From assembly GCF_024580525.1 (NCBI RefSeq), contig NZ_JANIKQ010000020.1, positions 1 through 33,656 on the forward strand: 33,656 nucleotides of DNA. Direction: 5' to 3'. This DNA is from Neisseria dentiae. Its GTDB lineage: Bacteria > Pseudomonadota > Gammaproteobacteria > Burkholderiales > Neisseriaceae. The notes beneath the pieces are model-generated. The model did no database searches. It saw only the letters and a list, made by a program, of their open reading frames with translations, and was not told the DNA's origin. Below, in pieces: positions 17,893-26,364 of the stretch. Numbering within the stretch: the stretch's first letter is position 1; the number at the start of each line of letters is the position of its first letter. A program made the translations under genes and the position numbers.

Positions 17893-19821
17893 ATGAACTG
17901 CAAACACCTGTTTGCCGGCCTCTTTGCCGGCCTGATGCTGCAAACCGCCCACGCCGCCGACGTACGTTACGGCGTGATGTGTTACCACGATGTGATCGAC
18001 GAAACCGCACCCGTTGTCAAAACCAAAGAAGAACAGGAAATGGCGGGCGCAATCCAGCGCCGTTATTTTCCGCAAACCATCACCGTGCAACGGCTGGCAG
18101 CCCACTTCAACTGGCTGCGCGACAACGGCTACACGCCCGTGAGCTTCAAGCAGATTCAAGACGCGCGCGCCGGCCGCGCCAAGCTGCCGCCCAAGCCCGT
18201 ATTGCTCACGTTCGACGACGGCTACATGAGCTTCTACACCAAAATCTACCCGCTGTTGAAAGCCTTTAATTATCCGGCGGTGTACGCGTTGGTTACCGGC
18301 TGGATGGAAACCCCGCAAGGCGGCCGGATAGCCTACGGCAAACAGATGCTGCCGCGTTCGGCCTTCATCACTTGGGAGCAGGTGCGCGAAATGCAGAAAA
18401 GCGGCTTGGTGGAAATCGCCTCGCACACCCACGACCTGCACCGCAGCATCACGGGCAACCCCACCGGCTCGCAGTTTGCCGCCGTGTTTCCCGAATATAA
18501 AAACGGCCGCTACGAAACCCATGCCGCCTACAAACAGCGCCTGCACAACGATTTGAAACGCTCGGTGGACATCATCACCGCGCGCACCGGCGTGCGCCCC
18601 AGCGTGATTGTGTGGCCTTACGGGCAGTTTAACGAAACCGCCCGCGAAATCGCCGCCGGCGTGGGGCTGGACAACGATTTCACCCTGTTCGACGAAACCC
18701 TGAACACCACGGAGCAGCGCAGCATAGGCCGTGCGCTCATCGATAACGAAACCGGCTACCCGCTGATGAAAGCCTATCTCGACGGGCAGATGTTCACCCC
18801 GCCGCACCAACGCGCCGTGCACATCGATTTGGACTACCTGCACGACCCCGACCCCGCGCAGGTGGAGCGCAATTTCGACAAACTCATCGAGCGCATCTAC
18901 AAAATGGGCATCACCACCGTGTATCTGCAAGCCTTTGCCGACGACGACGGTAACGGCGTGGCGGAGGCCGTGTATTTCCCCAACCGCCATCTGAAAATGA
19001 AGGCCGACCTGTTCAGCCGCGTGGCCTGGCAGCTGATTACGCGTTCCAACGTAAAAGTGTATGCGTGGATGCCGATGATGGCCTTCGATTTGGGCAGCGG
19101 TTACGACTACGTTACCGACAGCCGCACCGGCAAACCCAGCGCCAACCACTATCTGCGCCTCTCGCCGTATAGCGCCAAGAGCCGCCGCGCCGTGGCCGAA
19201 ATTTATGAAGACTTAGCCTTCAACAGCCGCTTCAACGGCCTGATTTTCCACGACGACGGCTTTTTAACCGACTACGAAGGCAACACCGCCGCAGGCGCGC
19301 GCAGCGCAGAACAATACCGCAGCGAAGCCGAACAGAAGGGCGACGATTTAATCGGCTATTCCGGCCTGCTCGAACAGTCGGCGCTCAAATACAGCTTCAA
19401 CGGCAAAAACGAAATGAAAACCGCCCGCAACCTCTATGCCGGCGTGATTACCCGCCCCGAATCGCAGCAGTGGTTCGCCCAAAGCCTGCCCAAGTTTGCC
19501 GCCGCCTACGACTACACCGCCATCATGGCCATGCCCTATATGGAAAACGAGCAGCCGTTAAGCCGCAAAGAAGCCGCGCGCTGGATGGGCAAACTGGTGG
19601 CCGAAGTCAAGCGCAGCAACGTTCCGCTCGATAAAACCGTGTTCGAGCTGCAAGCGGTGAACTGGCGCACCAAACAGCCGGTGCCCGCCGAAGAAATGAC
19701 GGACTGGATGACTTTGCTGAAAAAAGAGGGCGTGAAAAACCTGGCCTACTACCCCGATAACTTCCTGCAAGACCAACCGCCGCTGAAAACCGTCAAACCG
19801 GCATTTTCGGTGCAGCGCTAA
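17893..19821 (+). CDS. pgaB: Poly-beta-1,6-N-acetylglucosamine N-deacetylase PgaB
   Basis: Periplasmic enzyme that removes some acetyl groups from PNAG so that it can be exported. It has 642 residues from this start. The N-terminal carbohydrate-esterase-4 domain shows VMCYHDVID, LLTFDDGY (catalytic base and metal Asp), SHTHDLH (metal His) and VWPYGQFNE. The C-terminal half is the PgaB-specific glycoside-hydrolase-like domain with VHIDLDYLHDPDPAQ, YLQAFADDDGNG and IFHDDGFLTDYE. The signal peptide (LFAGLFAGLMLQTAHA-A) has no lipobox cysteine, unlike E. coli PgaB, so the protein may be soluble or held by other means. The start at 17893 follows AGGCAG; an ATG at 17872 is possible. Farther upstream the frame only translates DUS sequence. 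Confidence 0.92.
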   Translation: MNCKHLFAGLFAGLMLQTAHAADVRYGVMCYHDVIDETAPVVKTKEEQEMAGAIQRRYFPQTITVQRLAAHFNWLRDNGYTPVSFKQIQDARAGRAKLPPKPVLLTFDDGYMSFYTKIYPLLKAFNYPAVYALVTGWMETPQGGRIAYGKQMLPRSAFITWEQVREMQKSGLVEIASHTHDLHRSITGNPTGSQFAAVFPEYKNGRYETHAAYKQRLHNDLKRSVDIITARTGVRPSVIVWPYGQFNETAREIAAGVGLDNDFTLFDETLNTTEQRSIGRALIDNETGYPLMKAYLDGQMFTPPHQRAVHIDLDYLHDPDPAQVERNFDKLIERIYKMGITTVYLQAFADDDGNGVAEAVYFPNRHLKMKADLFSRVAWQLITRSNVKVYAWMPMMAFDLGSGYDYVTDSRTGKPSANHYLRLSPYSAKSRRAVAEIYEDLAFNSRFNGLIFHDDGFLTDYEGNTAAGARSAEQYRSEAEQKGDDLIGYSGLLEQSALKYSFNGKNEMKTARNLYAGVITRPESQQWFAQSLPKFAAAYDYTAIMAMPYMENEQPLSRKEAARWMGKLVAEVKRSNVPLDKTVFELQAVNWRTKQPVPAEEMTDWMTLLKKEGVKNLAYYPDNFLQDQPPLKTVKPAFSVQR

Positions 19822-19826
19822 TCTTG

Positions 19827-19869
19827 TTTTCAGACGGCCAAACCGATCAGCAGGGCAGGCCGTCTGAAA
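19827..19869. repeat. Inverted DUS pair, outward type, in the pgaB-pgaC gap
   Basis: A reverse DUS near 19827-19839 and a forward DUS at 19857-19869 form a hairpin with about 17 bases of loop. GCACCCG follows, with no T-run. The pgaB-pgaC gap is 108 bases. Confidence 0.8.
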
Positions 19870-19929
19870 GCACCCGTCAAAACAAACGAAAACAACGCTT
19901 AAAACACAAACAGCAAGGGCAGCACACCG

Positions 19930-21156
19930 ATGGACTGGTATGAATATTTAGCCGTATTCGTGATGCTCTATCCGGGCATCATGGCCGTATATTGGACGGT
20001 TTCGGGCATTTTTTATTTTCTGCTTCTCGAACGCAGGGCAGGCGAACCCGAGTTTATGTATCAGGGTTACGCGCCGATGGTGAGCGTGCTGATTCCCTGC
20101 TACAACGAAGCAGACAACCTCGACACGTCGATACCGCACCTGCTCAATTTAACCTACCCCAACTACGAGCTGATTTTCATCAACGACGGCAGCACCGACA
20201 ACACGCTCGAAATCATCAAACGCTGGGCAGCAAAAGCCGAAAAAATCATCGTAGTCGACCAACCCAACGGCGGCAAAGCCTCCGCCATGAACAACGGCGC
20301 CCGCCACGCACTGGGCAAATACATCGTGGGCATCGACGGCGACGCGATTCTCGATTACAGCGCCATCGAATACATGATTCAGAATCTGGAAGACAACCCT
20401 GACTTGGGCGCCGTAACCGGCAACCCGCGCGTGCGCAACCGCAGCACCGTGTTGGGCAAACTCCAAGTGGCCGAATTCAGCTCGATTATCGGTTTGATTA
20501 AACGCTCGCAGAGCTTGGTGGGCACATTATTTACCGTGTCCGGCGTGATTATGTGCATACGCAGAGACGTACTGCTGAAAATCGGCGGCTGGAGCGACAA
20601 CATGATCACCGACGACATCGACGTGAGCTGGAAAACCCAAATCGCCGGTTACAACATCGCCTACGAACCGCGCGCCCTGTGCTGGGTGCTGATGCCCGAA
20701 ACCATACGCGGCCTCTACCGCCAGCGGCTGCGCTGGGCGCAGGGCGGGGCGGAAGTGATTTTGAAATATTTCAAAGATATCTGGCGGCTGCACCATATCC
20801 GCCTGTGGCCGCTTTATGCCGAATATTTCATCACCCTGATTTGGGCGTATTCGCTTTTGGGCGTAACCATTGCCGGTTTGGTAGAACTGGTGCTCGGCAA
20901 CCCGCATGACTTCACGCTGTTCAAAGTGGCCAGCCTGATCACCTTCATGATGTTTATCTTGCAGTTTTCCGTGAGTATGTTTATCGACAGCCGCTACGAA
21001 GGCAACCTGTTCCGCTATTTCATCAGCTGCATCTGGTATCCCTATGCCTTCTGGCTGATTAACAGCATCACGCTGATTCACGGTTTCCCCAAGGCGCTTT
21101 TGCGCGACAAACAGCGCAAAGCCACTTGGATCAGCCCCGACAGGGGCGTGCAGTAG
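19930..21156 (+). CDS. pgaC: Poly-beta-1,6-N-acetylglucosamine synthase PgaC (family 2 glycosyltransferase)
   Basis: Inner-membrane processive synthase that polymerises UDP-GlcNAc into PNAG, 408 residues. An N-terminal membrane segment (about 8-33) precedes the GT-A domain: VSVLIPCYNEADNL, then the nucleotide-binding IFINDGSTDNT, the metal-binding GIDGDA, the catalytic base in ITDDIDVSW and the acceptor motif QRLRW. Two or three hydrophobic segments follow (about 295-320, 335-355 and 362-385). The start has AAGGGCAG about 10 bases upstream. Its partner PgaD follows after 54 bases. Confidence 0.95.
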   Translation: MDWYEYLAVFVMLYPGIMAVYWTVSGIFYFLLLERRAGEPEFMYQGYAPMVSVLIPCYNEADNLDTSIPHLLNLTYPNYELIFINDGSTDNTLEIIKRWAAKAEKIIVVDQPNGGKASAMNNGARHALGKYIVGIDGDAILDYSAIEYMIQNLEDNPDLGAVTGNPRVRNRSTVLGKLQVAEFSSIIGLIKRSQSLVGTLFTVSGVIMCIRRDVLLKIGGWSDNMITDDIDVSWKTQIAGYNIAYEPRALCWVLMPETIRGLYRQRLRWAQGGAEVILKYFKDIWRLHHIRLWPLYAEYFITLIWAYSLLGVTIAGLVELVLGNPHDFTLFKVASLITFMMFILQFSVSMFIDSRYEGNLFRYFISCIWYPYAFWLINSITLIHGFPKALLRDKQRKATWISPDRGVQ

Positions 21157-21210
21157 CAGGGCTGCCGCCGATACGGCGTTTTTTTATCACCGCAATGAAA
21201 GGAGAGGCTT

Positions 21211-21498
21211 ATGTCTGAACAAGTGCAAGACTTGCGCGAACTGATGGTTATCCACAAAGCGAAAAATCCGAATCCGGTTATCAGCACCAAAAGCATATTG
21301 ATTTTTGCAATCACCTGGTCGCTGTGGCTGTTAACGGTTTACCTGATTGTTAACGACCACCGCAACCTGTTCTACAACCCCATCGTCGGCACCTGGACGC
21401 TGGCCGATCTGGCCAAAGCCGCCGCCGCTGTCGTGCTGGCGCAGCTGAACCTGCTGCTGGTGTGGTCGATATGCATTTCACGCAAACGCAAGCACTAA
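21211..21498 (+). CDS. pgaD: PNAG synthesis accessory protein PgaD
   Basis: A 95-residue protein with two predicted membrane helices (about 26-47 and 66-88) and a basic C-terminus (SRKRKH). PgaD proteins pair with PgaC in the inner membrane and are needed for the synthase and, in E. coli, for its response to cyclic di-GMP. This one is shorter than the E. coli protein. Sequence similarity in such small membrane proteins is low, so the call rests mainly on position after pgaC and topology. A strong ribosome-binding site, AAAGGAGAGG, precedes the start. Confidence 0.8.
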   Translation: MSEQVQDLRELMVIHKAKNPNPVISTKSILIFAITWSLWLLTVYLIVNDHRNLFYNPIVGTWTLADLAKAAAAVVLAQLNLLLVWSICISRKRKH

Positions 21499-21515
21499 CG
21501 CCGGCATTATCAAAC

Positions 21516-21544
21516 AGGCCGTCTGAAACCCTTTCAGACGGCCT
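21516..21544 (+). terminator. DUS terminator at the end of pgaABCD
   Basis: A forward DUS at 21516-21528 and its reverse complement at 21532-21544 form a 13-bp stem with a 3-base loop. GGCCTTTAAA follows, a short T-run. It lies 18 bases after the pgaD stop. Confidence 0.8.
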
Positions 21545-21585
21545 TTAAACCAACCGCAAACCTGCTCGAGAACTGCAAAAGAAAG

Positions 21586-21614
21586 TTCCTATTTACACAA
21601 ATTTGGTTTATGAT
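21586..21614 (+). promoter_or_regulatory. Possible acnB promoter
   Basis: A good -10 TATGAT (21609-21614) with a poor -35 TTCCTA (21586-21591) at a 17-base spacing. Position about 70 bases before acnB is sensible, but the -35 match is weak. Confidence 0.3.
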
Positions 21615-21681
21615 TTAAAAACTACGCAGCACTACAATGTGCGGTAAACCCAGAAGAAAAACCACTAAAAGGAACAACGAG

Positions 21682-24267
21682 ATGTTAGAAGCCTATCGCA
21701 AAGCCGCCGCAGAGCGCGAAGCTCTGGGCATTCCCGCCCTCCCGCTCACCGCCCAGCAAACCGCCGATCTGGTGGAGCTGTTGAAAAACCCGCCCGCAGG
21801 CGAAGGCGAATTTTTGGTAGATTTGCTCGCCAACCGCGTGCCGCCCGGCGTGGACGACGCATCCAAAGTGAAAGCCTCGTTCTTGGCCGCCGTTGCCGAA
21901 GGTAGCGCACAAAGCCCGCTGGTGTCGCCCGAATACGCCACAGAACTTCTGGGCACCATGCTCGGCGGTTACAACATCCACCCGCTGATTGAGCTTCTCG
22001 ACAACGACAAACTGGCACCGATTGCCGCCGAAGGTTTGAAACACACTCTCTTGATGTTCGATTCTTTCCACGATGTGAAAGAAAAAGCCGACAAAGGTAA
22101 CCCGCACGCCAAAGCCGTGCTCGAATCATGGGCCAACGCCGAATGGTTCACCTCGCGCGAAAAAGTGCCCGAAAAAATCACCGTTACCGTATTCAAAGTC
22201 GACGGCGAAACCAACACCGACGACCTCTCCCCCGCGCCCGACGCCTGGAGCCGCCCGGATATTCCGCTGCATGCGCTGGCCATGCTGAAAAACCCGCGCG
22301 ACGGCATCAATCCGGACAAACCCGGCGAAGTCGGCCCCATCAAACTGTTGGAAGAATTGAAAGCCAAAGGCCACCCCGTTGCCTATGTGGGCGACGTAGT
22401 CGGCACCGGTTCTTCGCGCAAATCCGCCACCAACTCCGTGATTTGGCACACCGGCCTGGATATCCCCTTCGTGCCGAACAAACGTTACGGCGGCGTGTGC
22501 TTGGGCGGCAAAATCGCCCCGATTTTCTTCAACACCCAAGAAGATTCGGGCGCGCTGCCGATCGAAGTGGACGTTTCCGCACTGAAAATGGGCGACGTGG
22601 TCGATATTCTGCCGTATGAAGGCAAAATCGTAAAAAACGGCGAAACCGTTGCCGAATTCCAACTGAAATCGCAAGTGTTGCTCGACGAAGTGCAGGCCGG
22701 CGGCCGCATCAACCTGATTATCGGCCGCGGCTTAACCGCCAAAGCCCGCGAAGCGCTGGGCTTGCCCGCTTCCACCGAATTCCGTCTGCCGCAAGCCCCT
22801 GCCGAAAGCCAAGCAGGCTTCTCGCTGGCGCAAAAAATGGTCGGCCGTGCCTGCGGCCTGCCCGAAGGGCAGGGCGTGCGCCCCGGCACTTACTGCGAAC
22901 CGCGCATGACCACCGTCGGCTCGCAAGACACCACCGGCCCGATGACCCGCGACGAGCTGAAAGACCTCGCCTGCCTGGGCTTCTCTGCCGACTTGGTGAT
23001 GCAGTCGTTCTGCCACACCGCTGCCTATCCGAAACCGGTGGACGTGAAAACCCACAAAGAGCTGCCTGAGTTTATCTCTACCCGCGGCGGCGTTTCCCTG
23101 CGCCCGGGCGACGGCGTAATCCACTCATGGCTCAACCGCCTGCTGCTGCCCGACACCGTCGGCACCGGCGGCGACTCGCACACCCGTTTCCCGCTGGGTA
23201 TTTCCTTCCCCGCAGGTTCCGGCTTGGTGGCCTTTGCCGCCGCTACCGGCGTGATGCCGCTCGATATGCCCGAATCCGTTTTGGTGCGCTTCAGCGGCAA
23301 ACTGCAACCGGGCGTGACCCTGCGCGATTTGGTGAACGCCATTCCGCTGTATGCCATCAAGCAAGGCTTGCTCACCGTGGCCAAAGCCGGTAAGAAAAAC
23401 ATCTTCTCGGGCCGTATTTTGGAAATCGAAGGCCTGCCCGACCTGAAAGTGGAACAGGCGTTCGAATTGAGCGACGCTTCCGCCGAGCGTTCCGCCGCCG
23501 GCTGTACCGTGAAGCTCAATGAAGCGCCGATTATCGAATACATGAAGTCCAATATCGTGTTGATGAAAAACATGATTGCCGACGGCTATAAAGATCCGCG
23601 CACGCTGGAGCGCCGCATCAAAGCCATGGAAGCCTGGCTGGCTAATCCGCAGCTTTTGGAAGCCGATAAAGACGCCGAATACGCCGCCGTTATCGAAATC
23701 AATATGGACGATATCAAAGAGCCGATCGTGGCCTGCCCGAACGATCCCGACGACGTGAAATTCATGTCCGAAGTGTCCGGCACGCCGATCGACGAAGTGT
23801 TCATCGGTTCGTGCATGACCAACATCGGCCACTTCCGCGCCGCTTCCAAACTGCTGGAAGGCAAGAGCGACATCCCTGTGCGCCTGTGGATGGCGCCGCC
23901 CACCAAAATGGACGCGCAAGAGCTGACCAACGAAGGCCACTACGGTGTGCTCGGCCGCGCCGGCGCGCGCATGGAAATGCCCGGCTGCTCGTTGTGTATG
24001 GGTAACCAGGCACAAGTGCGCGAAGGGGCGACCGTGATGTCTACCTCCACCCGCAACTTCCCCAACCGTTTGGGTAAAAACACCAACGTGTTCTTGGGTT
24101 CTGCGGAACTGGCGGCCATCTGCTCCAAACTGGGCAAAATCCCCACCGTTGAGGAATACCAAGCCAATATCGGTATCATCAACGAGCAGGGAGATCAGAT
24201 CTACCGCTACATGAACTTCAACGAAATCGACAGCTACAACGAAGTGGCCGAAAAAGTGAACGTGTAA
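21682..24267 (+). CDS. acnB: Bifunctional aconitate hydratase 2 / 2-methylisocitrate dehydratase AcnB
   Basis: Tricarboxylic-acid-cycle enzyme interconverting citrate and isocitrate; the AcnB type also hydrates 2-methyl-cis-aconitate. It has 861 residues, normal for AcnB. The N-terminal HEAT-like domain ([22 protein letters not shown]) is diagnostic of AcnB. It is followed by the swivelling domain with [13 protein letters not shown], and then the catalytic domains. Cluster cysteines lie in [11 protein letters not shown] and in [21 protein letters not shown] is an active-site segment. The ATG at 21682 follows AAGGAACAACGAG; the frame is open 15 codons upstream but that part covers the leader. 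Transcription probably starts in the pgaD-acnB gap. Confidence 0.97.
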   Translation: MLEAYRKAAAEREALGIPALPLTAQQTADLVELLKNPPAGEGEFLVDLLANRVPPGVDDASKVKASFLAAVAEGSAQSPLVSPEYATELLGTMLGGYNIHPLIELLDNDKLAPIAAEGLKHTLLMFDSFHDVKEKADKGNPHAKAVLESWANAEWFTSREKVPEKITVTVFKVDGETNTDDLSPAPDAWSRPDIPLHALAMLKNPRDGINPDKPGEVGPIKLLEELKAKGHPVAYVGDVVGTGSSRKSATNSVIWHTGLDIPFVPNKRYGGVCLGGKIAPIFFNTQEDSGALPIEVDVSALKMGDVVDILPYEGKIVKNGETVAEFQLKSQVLLDEVQAGGRINLIIGRGLTAKAREALGLPASTEFRLPQAPAESQAGFSLAQKMVGRACGLPEGQGVRPGTYCEPRMTTVGSQDTTGPMTRDELKDLACLGFSADLVMQSFCHTAAYPKPVDVKTHKELPEFISTRGGVSLRPGDGVIHSWLNRLLLPDTVGTGGDSHTRFPLGISFPAGSGLVAFAAATGVMPLDMPESVLVRFSGKLQPGVTLRDLVNAIPLYAIKQGLLTVAKAGKKNIFSGRILEIEGLPDLKVEQAFELSDASAERSAAGCTVKLNEAPIIEYMKSNIVLMKNMIADGYKDPRTLERRIKAMEAWLANPQLLEADKDAEYAAVIEINMDDIKEPIVACPNDPDDVKFMSEVSGTPIDEVFIGSCMTNIGHFRAASKLLEGKSDIPVRLWMAPPTKMDAQELTNEGHYGVLGRAGARMEMPGCSLCMGNQAQVREGATVMSTSTRNFPNRLGKNTNVFLGSAELAAICSKLGKIPTVEEYQANIGIINEQGDQIYRYMNFNEIDSYNEVAEKVNV

Positions 24268-24278
24268 TGGTATAAAAC

Positions 24279-24318
24279 TTTTCAGACGGCCTGATGCCCT
24301 GCAAAGGCCGTCTGAAAA
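24279..24318. repeat. Inverted DUS pair, outward type, downstream of acnB
   Basis: A reverse DUS at 24279-24292 and a forward DUS at 24305-24318 form a 14-bp stem. The sequence after it runs in A, not T. A separate hairpin-plus-T terminator lies 160 bases further on, past the Correia element. Confidence 0.75.
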
Positions 24319-24320
24319 AA

Positions 24321-24476
24321 TATAGTGGCTTAAATTTAGAATAGTACAGCGTTGCCTCGCCTTAGCTCAAAGAGAACGATTTTGTAAGCCGCTGAAGCGG
24401 CAACAGAATCGGTTCCGTACTATCTGTACTGTCTTCGGCTCGGCGCCTTGTCCTATTCTGAATTTAAACCACTATA
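24321..24476. mobile_element. Correia repeat element, long form (156 bp), copy B
   Basis: The terminal repeats TATAGTGGCTTAAATTTAG and the complement of the right end (TATAGTGGTTTAAATTCAG) are close to the classic neisserial ends. The core is nearly identical over about 70 bases to the copy at 5408-5564, including the GCCGCTGAAGCGGC hairpin and GGTTCCGTACTAT. It sits between acnB and the mtgA 3' end. Confidence 0.9.
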
Positions 24477-24509
24477 AAAACGGAACAGTTAATGCTGTTC
24501 CGTTTTTTG
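24477..24509. terminator. Intrinsic terminator between convergent acnB and mtgA
   Basis: AAAACGGAACAG, a 6-base loop and CTGTTCCGTTTTTT give a stem with a strong T-run on the plus strand and a matching one on the minus strand. It can serve both convergent genes. It abuts the right end of the Correia element. Confidence 0.85.
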
Positions 24510-24532
24510 TTGGGGCGGCGTTTGCAGAAATC

Positions 24533-25219
24533 TCATTCCGTATCCGGCAACGCGGCCGAACCCATGCGGCGCAGAATAATATTGGTTTTGTTGCGTAAAC
24601 TGCGGTCGCGCGGGTTTTCGGCGTAATACAGCGGGCGCGGCACGCGGGCGGCGAGTTTGGCTGCCTGCTGCTTGGTCAGGTTGGCGGCCGGTTTTTTATA
24701 GAAATGCTGCGAGGCCGCCTCGGCACCGTAAATGCCGTAGCCCCATTCGATTACGTTTAAATAAATTTCGAAAATACGGTCTTTATCGGTGGTGGCTTCC
24801 ATCATGGCGGTGATGGCGGCTTCTTCGGCTTTGCGCCAATAGCTGCGGCTTTCGCTCAAAAACAGGTTTTTTGCCAACTGCTGGCTGATGGTGGAGCCAC
24901 CGCCGCGGATTCTGCCGCTGCGTTCGTTGCGCTTCATGGCGTTGCGGATGCCGCCCCAGTCGAAACCGCCGTGGGCGGCAAAGTTGGCGTCTTCCGAAGC
25001 AATCAGGGCTTTTTTAAGGTTGGTGGAGATTTGGCCGTAAGGCACCCAGCGGTAATCCAGTTCGACGTCTTTGCCTTTGGCGCGGAAATCGCTCATGCGC
25101 ATACTCATAAACGCGGTTTTGTGTGGCGCCACGGCGCGATAGGTGATGATGTTGCCGTACACATAGGCATTAAACAGGATAAACGCCGCAAAAGGCAGTG
25201 CGAGCAGCCATTTAATCAT
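24533..25219 (-). CDS. mtgA: Monofunctional biosynthetic peptidoglycan transglycosylase MtgA
   Basis: Polymerises lipid II into glycan strands at the inner membrane, 228 residues, GT51 family without a transpeptidase domain. One N-terminal membrane helix (about 1-22) anchors it. The catalytic glutamate is E76 in IASEDANFAAHGG. Other family motifs are GGSTISQQLAKNLFL, RKAEEA and IYLNVIEWGYGIYGAEAAS (second glutamate). The start lies 1 base beyond the aroE stop, so it is very probably translated by coupling with aroE. The aroE stop is provided by a DUS. Confidence 0.95.
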   Translation of the reverse strand: MIKWLLALPFAAFILFNAYVYGNIITYRAVAPHKTAFMSMRMSDFRAKGKDVELDYRWVPYGQISTNLKKALIASEDANFAAHGGFDWGGIRNAMKRNERSGRIRGGGSTISQQLAKNLFLSESRSYWRKAEEAAITAMMEATTDKDRIFEIYLNVIEWGYGIYGAEAASQHFYKKPAANLTKQQAAKLAARVPRPLYYAENPRDRSLRNKTNIILRRMGSAALPDTE

Positions 25220-25231
25220 TTCAGACGGCCT
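25220..25231 (-). repeat. DUS supplying the aroE stop codon next to the mtgA start
   Basis: Minus-strand AGGCCGTCTGAA is read as Glu-Ala-Val-stop at the end of aroE. Its last A is the only base between the aroE stop and the mtgA ATG. Confidence 0.85.
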
Positions 25232-26039
25232 CTTTCATATAACGGATAACGGGTTTGATATCGGGCGAAAAACCGCGCCAAAGCCGGTAGGAAAACGCGG
25301 CCTGCCCCACCAGCATACCCAAGCCGTCGGCAGTTTTTTTGGCGCCGCTGCGGCGGGCATAATCCAAAAACGCCTGTGCCGCCGCGCCGTACACCATATC
25401 GTAGGCCAGCTCGCAGATGCCGAACACTTCGGGTGCAACGGCCGGTATTTCGCCGCCCAAACCGCCCGAGGTGCCGTTGATAATAATATCGAAACGGCCG
25501 GCGGGCAGGCCGTTTAGCGGTGCCGACCGAACGCCGAAACGCTCCGCCAGCTCCCGCGCTTTGGTTTCGGTGCGGTTGGCGATGGTGATGTCGGCAGGCT
25601 GTTGTTGCAGCAGCACGGGCACCACGCCGCGCACTGCGCCGCCCGCACCCAAAATCAGAATGCGTCGGTTTTTCAGGGCGGTTTCCTGCGCTTCGGTGAT
25701 GTCGCTCACCAGCCCCACGCCGTCGGTGTTGTCGCCGCGGAAGCGGCCGCCGCCCAGCGGGATAATGGTGTTGACCGCGCCGGCGGCTTCGGCCCGCTCG
25801 GAATGCTCGCTCACCCAATCATAGGCATCGGTTTTAAACGGCACGGTAACGTTTGCGCCCAACCCGCCTTCGGCAAAAAAACGTTCGGCGGCTTCGGCAA
25901 ACGCTCCCGGCTCGGCCAAGATGCGTTCGTATTCGATCCGCACCTTTTCCTGCAAGGCGAATTGCCGGTGGATTTGCGGCGATTTGCTGTGGGCAATCGG
26001 GTTGCCGAAAACGGCATAACGGGGAAGTGTGGCGGCCAT
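25221..26039 (-). CDS. aroE: Shikimate dehydrogenase AroE
   Basis: Reduces 3-dehydroshikimate to shikimate with NADPH in aromatic amino-acid synthesis; cytoplasmic, 272 residues, normal length. The substrate site shows [13 protein letters not shown] with S18 and S20, and the catalytic lysine in [17 protein letters not shown] contributes the catalytic aspartate. The NADP-binding loop is GAGGAVRGV, with ANRTE after it giving 2'-phosphate specificity. The C-terminus ([20 protein letters not shown]) is typical. It is the first gene of an aroE-mtgA unit, divergent from glnA. Confidence 0.96.
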   Translation of the reverse strand: MAATLPRYAVFGNPIAHSKSPQIHRQFALQEKVRIEYERILAEPGAFAEAAERFFAEGGLGANVTVPFKTDAYDWVSEHSERAEAAGAVNTIIPLGGGRFRGDNTDGVGLVSDITEAQETALKNRRILILGAGGAVRGVVPVLLQQQPADITIANRTETKARELAERFGVRSAPLNGLPAGRFDIIINGTSGGLGGEIPAVAPEVFGICELAYDMVYGAAAQAFLDYARRSGAKKTADGLGMLVGQAAFSYRLWRGFSPDIKPVIRYMKEAV

Positions 26040-26107
26040 GCGGCAGGCTCCGTAGCAATGCGGTCGGATTAAGGGGCGCGCAAAGGCACCCGCTTGGGTA
26101 ACAGCGC

Positions 26108-26137
26108 ATTATATATATCTGCTTAAAAATAAAACAA
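26108..26137 (-). promoter_or_regulatory. Possible aroE promoter
   Basis: On the minus strand a perfect -10 TATAAT (complement of 26108-26113) lies 18 bases after TTGTTT (complement of 26132-26137). It is about 70 bases before the aroE start. Confidence 0.45.
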
Positions 26138-26143
26138 TAGGGC

Positions 26144-26170
26144 AGGCCGTCTGAAAAATTTCAGACGGCC
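26144..26170. repeat. Inverted DUS pair, inward type, between divergent promoters
   Basis: A forward DUS and its reverse complement (26159-26170) are separated by about 3 bases. No gene reads into it, so it cannot be a normal terminator here. It lies between the aroE and glnA promoters. Confidence 0.8.
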
Positions 26171-26193
26171 GCTATTCTTTACACATCGGATTG

Positions 26194-26222
26194 TTGACAA
26201 TTTTACAAACAAAAACTATATT
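26194..26222 (+). promoter_or_regulatory. glnA: Strong sigma-70 promoter of glnA
   Basis: A perfect -35 TTGACA (26194-26199), a 17-base spacer and -10 TATATT (26217-26222, 5 of 6). Transcription would start near 26229 and leave a leader of about 136 bases. No convincing sigma-54 promoter is present. Confidence 0.8.
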
Positions 26223-26364
26223 GGCTTCCATCACGGCGCGGTTTTTATTTGCGCCCCGCCCCCTTTTTCCGACGGTTGTGGCACAATGTTCCGCTGCCGC
26301 CTGCGGTGCAGATTTGGTTGTTTTGAAATCGCTTTCCCCTTCACTATCCTCTCAGGAGCAGATT

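Larger units (their letters stand above)
26040..26364. other. Divergent aroE-glnA intergenic region
   Basis: This 325-base gap holds an aroE promoter candidate, an inward inverted DUS pair (26144-26170), the glnA promoter and a glnA leader of about 136 bases. The leader is rich in C and T and holds no recognised riboswitch or small gene. Confidence 0.5.

Noticed and set aside
26279..26294. Possible sigma-54 promoter (TGGCAC) in the glnA leader
   Set aside because: The GG and GC elements are one base off the required spacing and the -12 half is poor; pathogenic Neisseria also lack a functional RpoN. A strong sigma-70 promoter lies just upstream.
26191..26364. N-terminal extension of glutamine synthetase
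   Set aside because: The extension overlaps the glnA promoter and leader; the ATG at 26365 gives the standard N-terminus.
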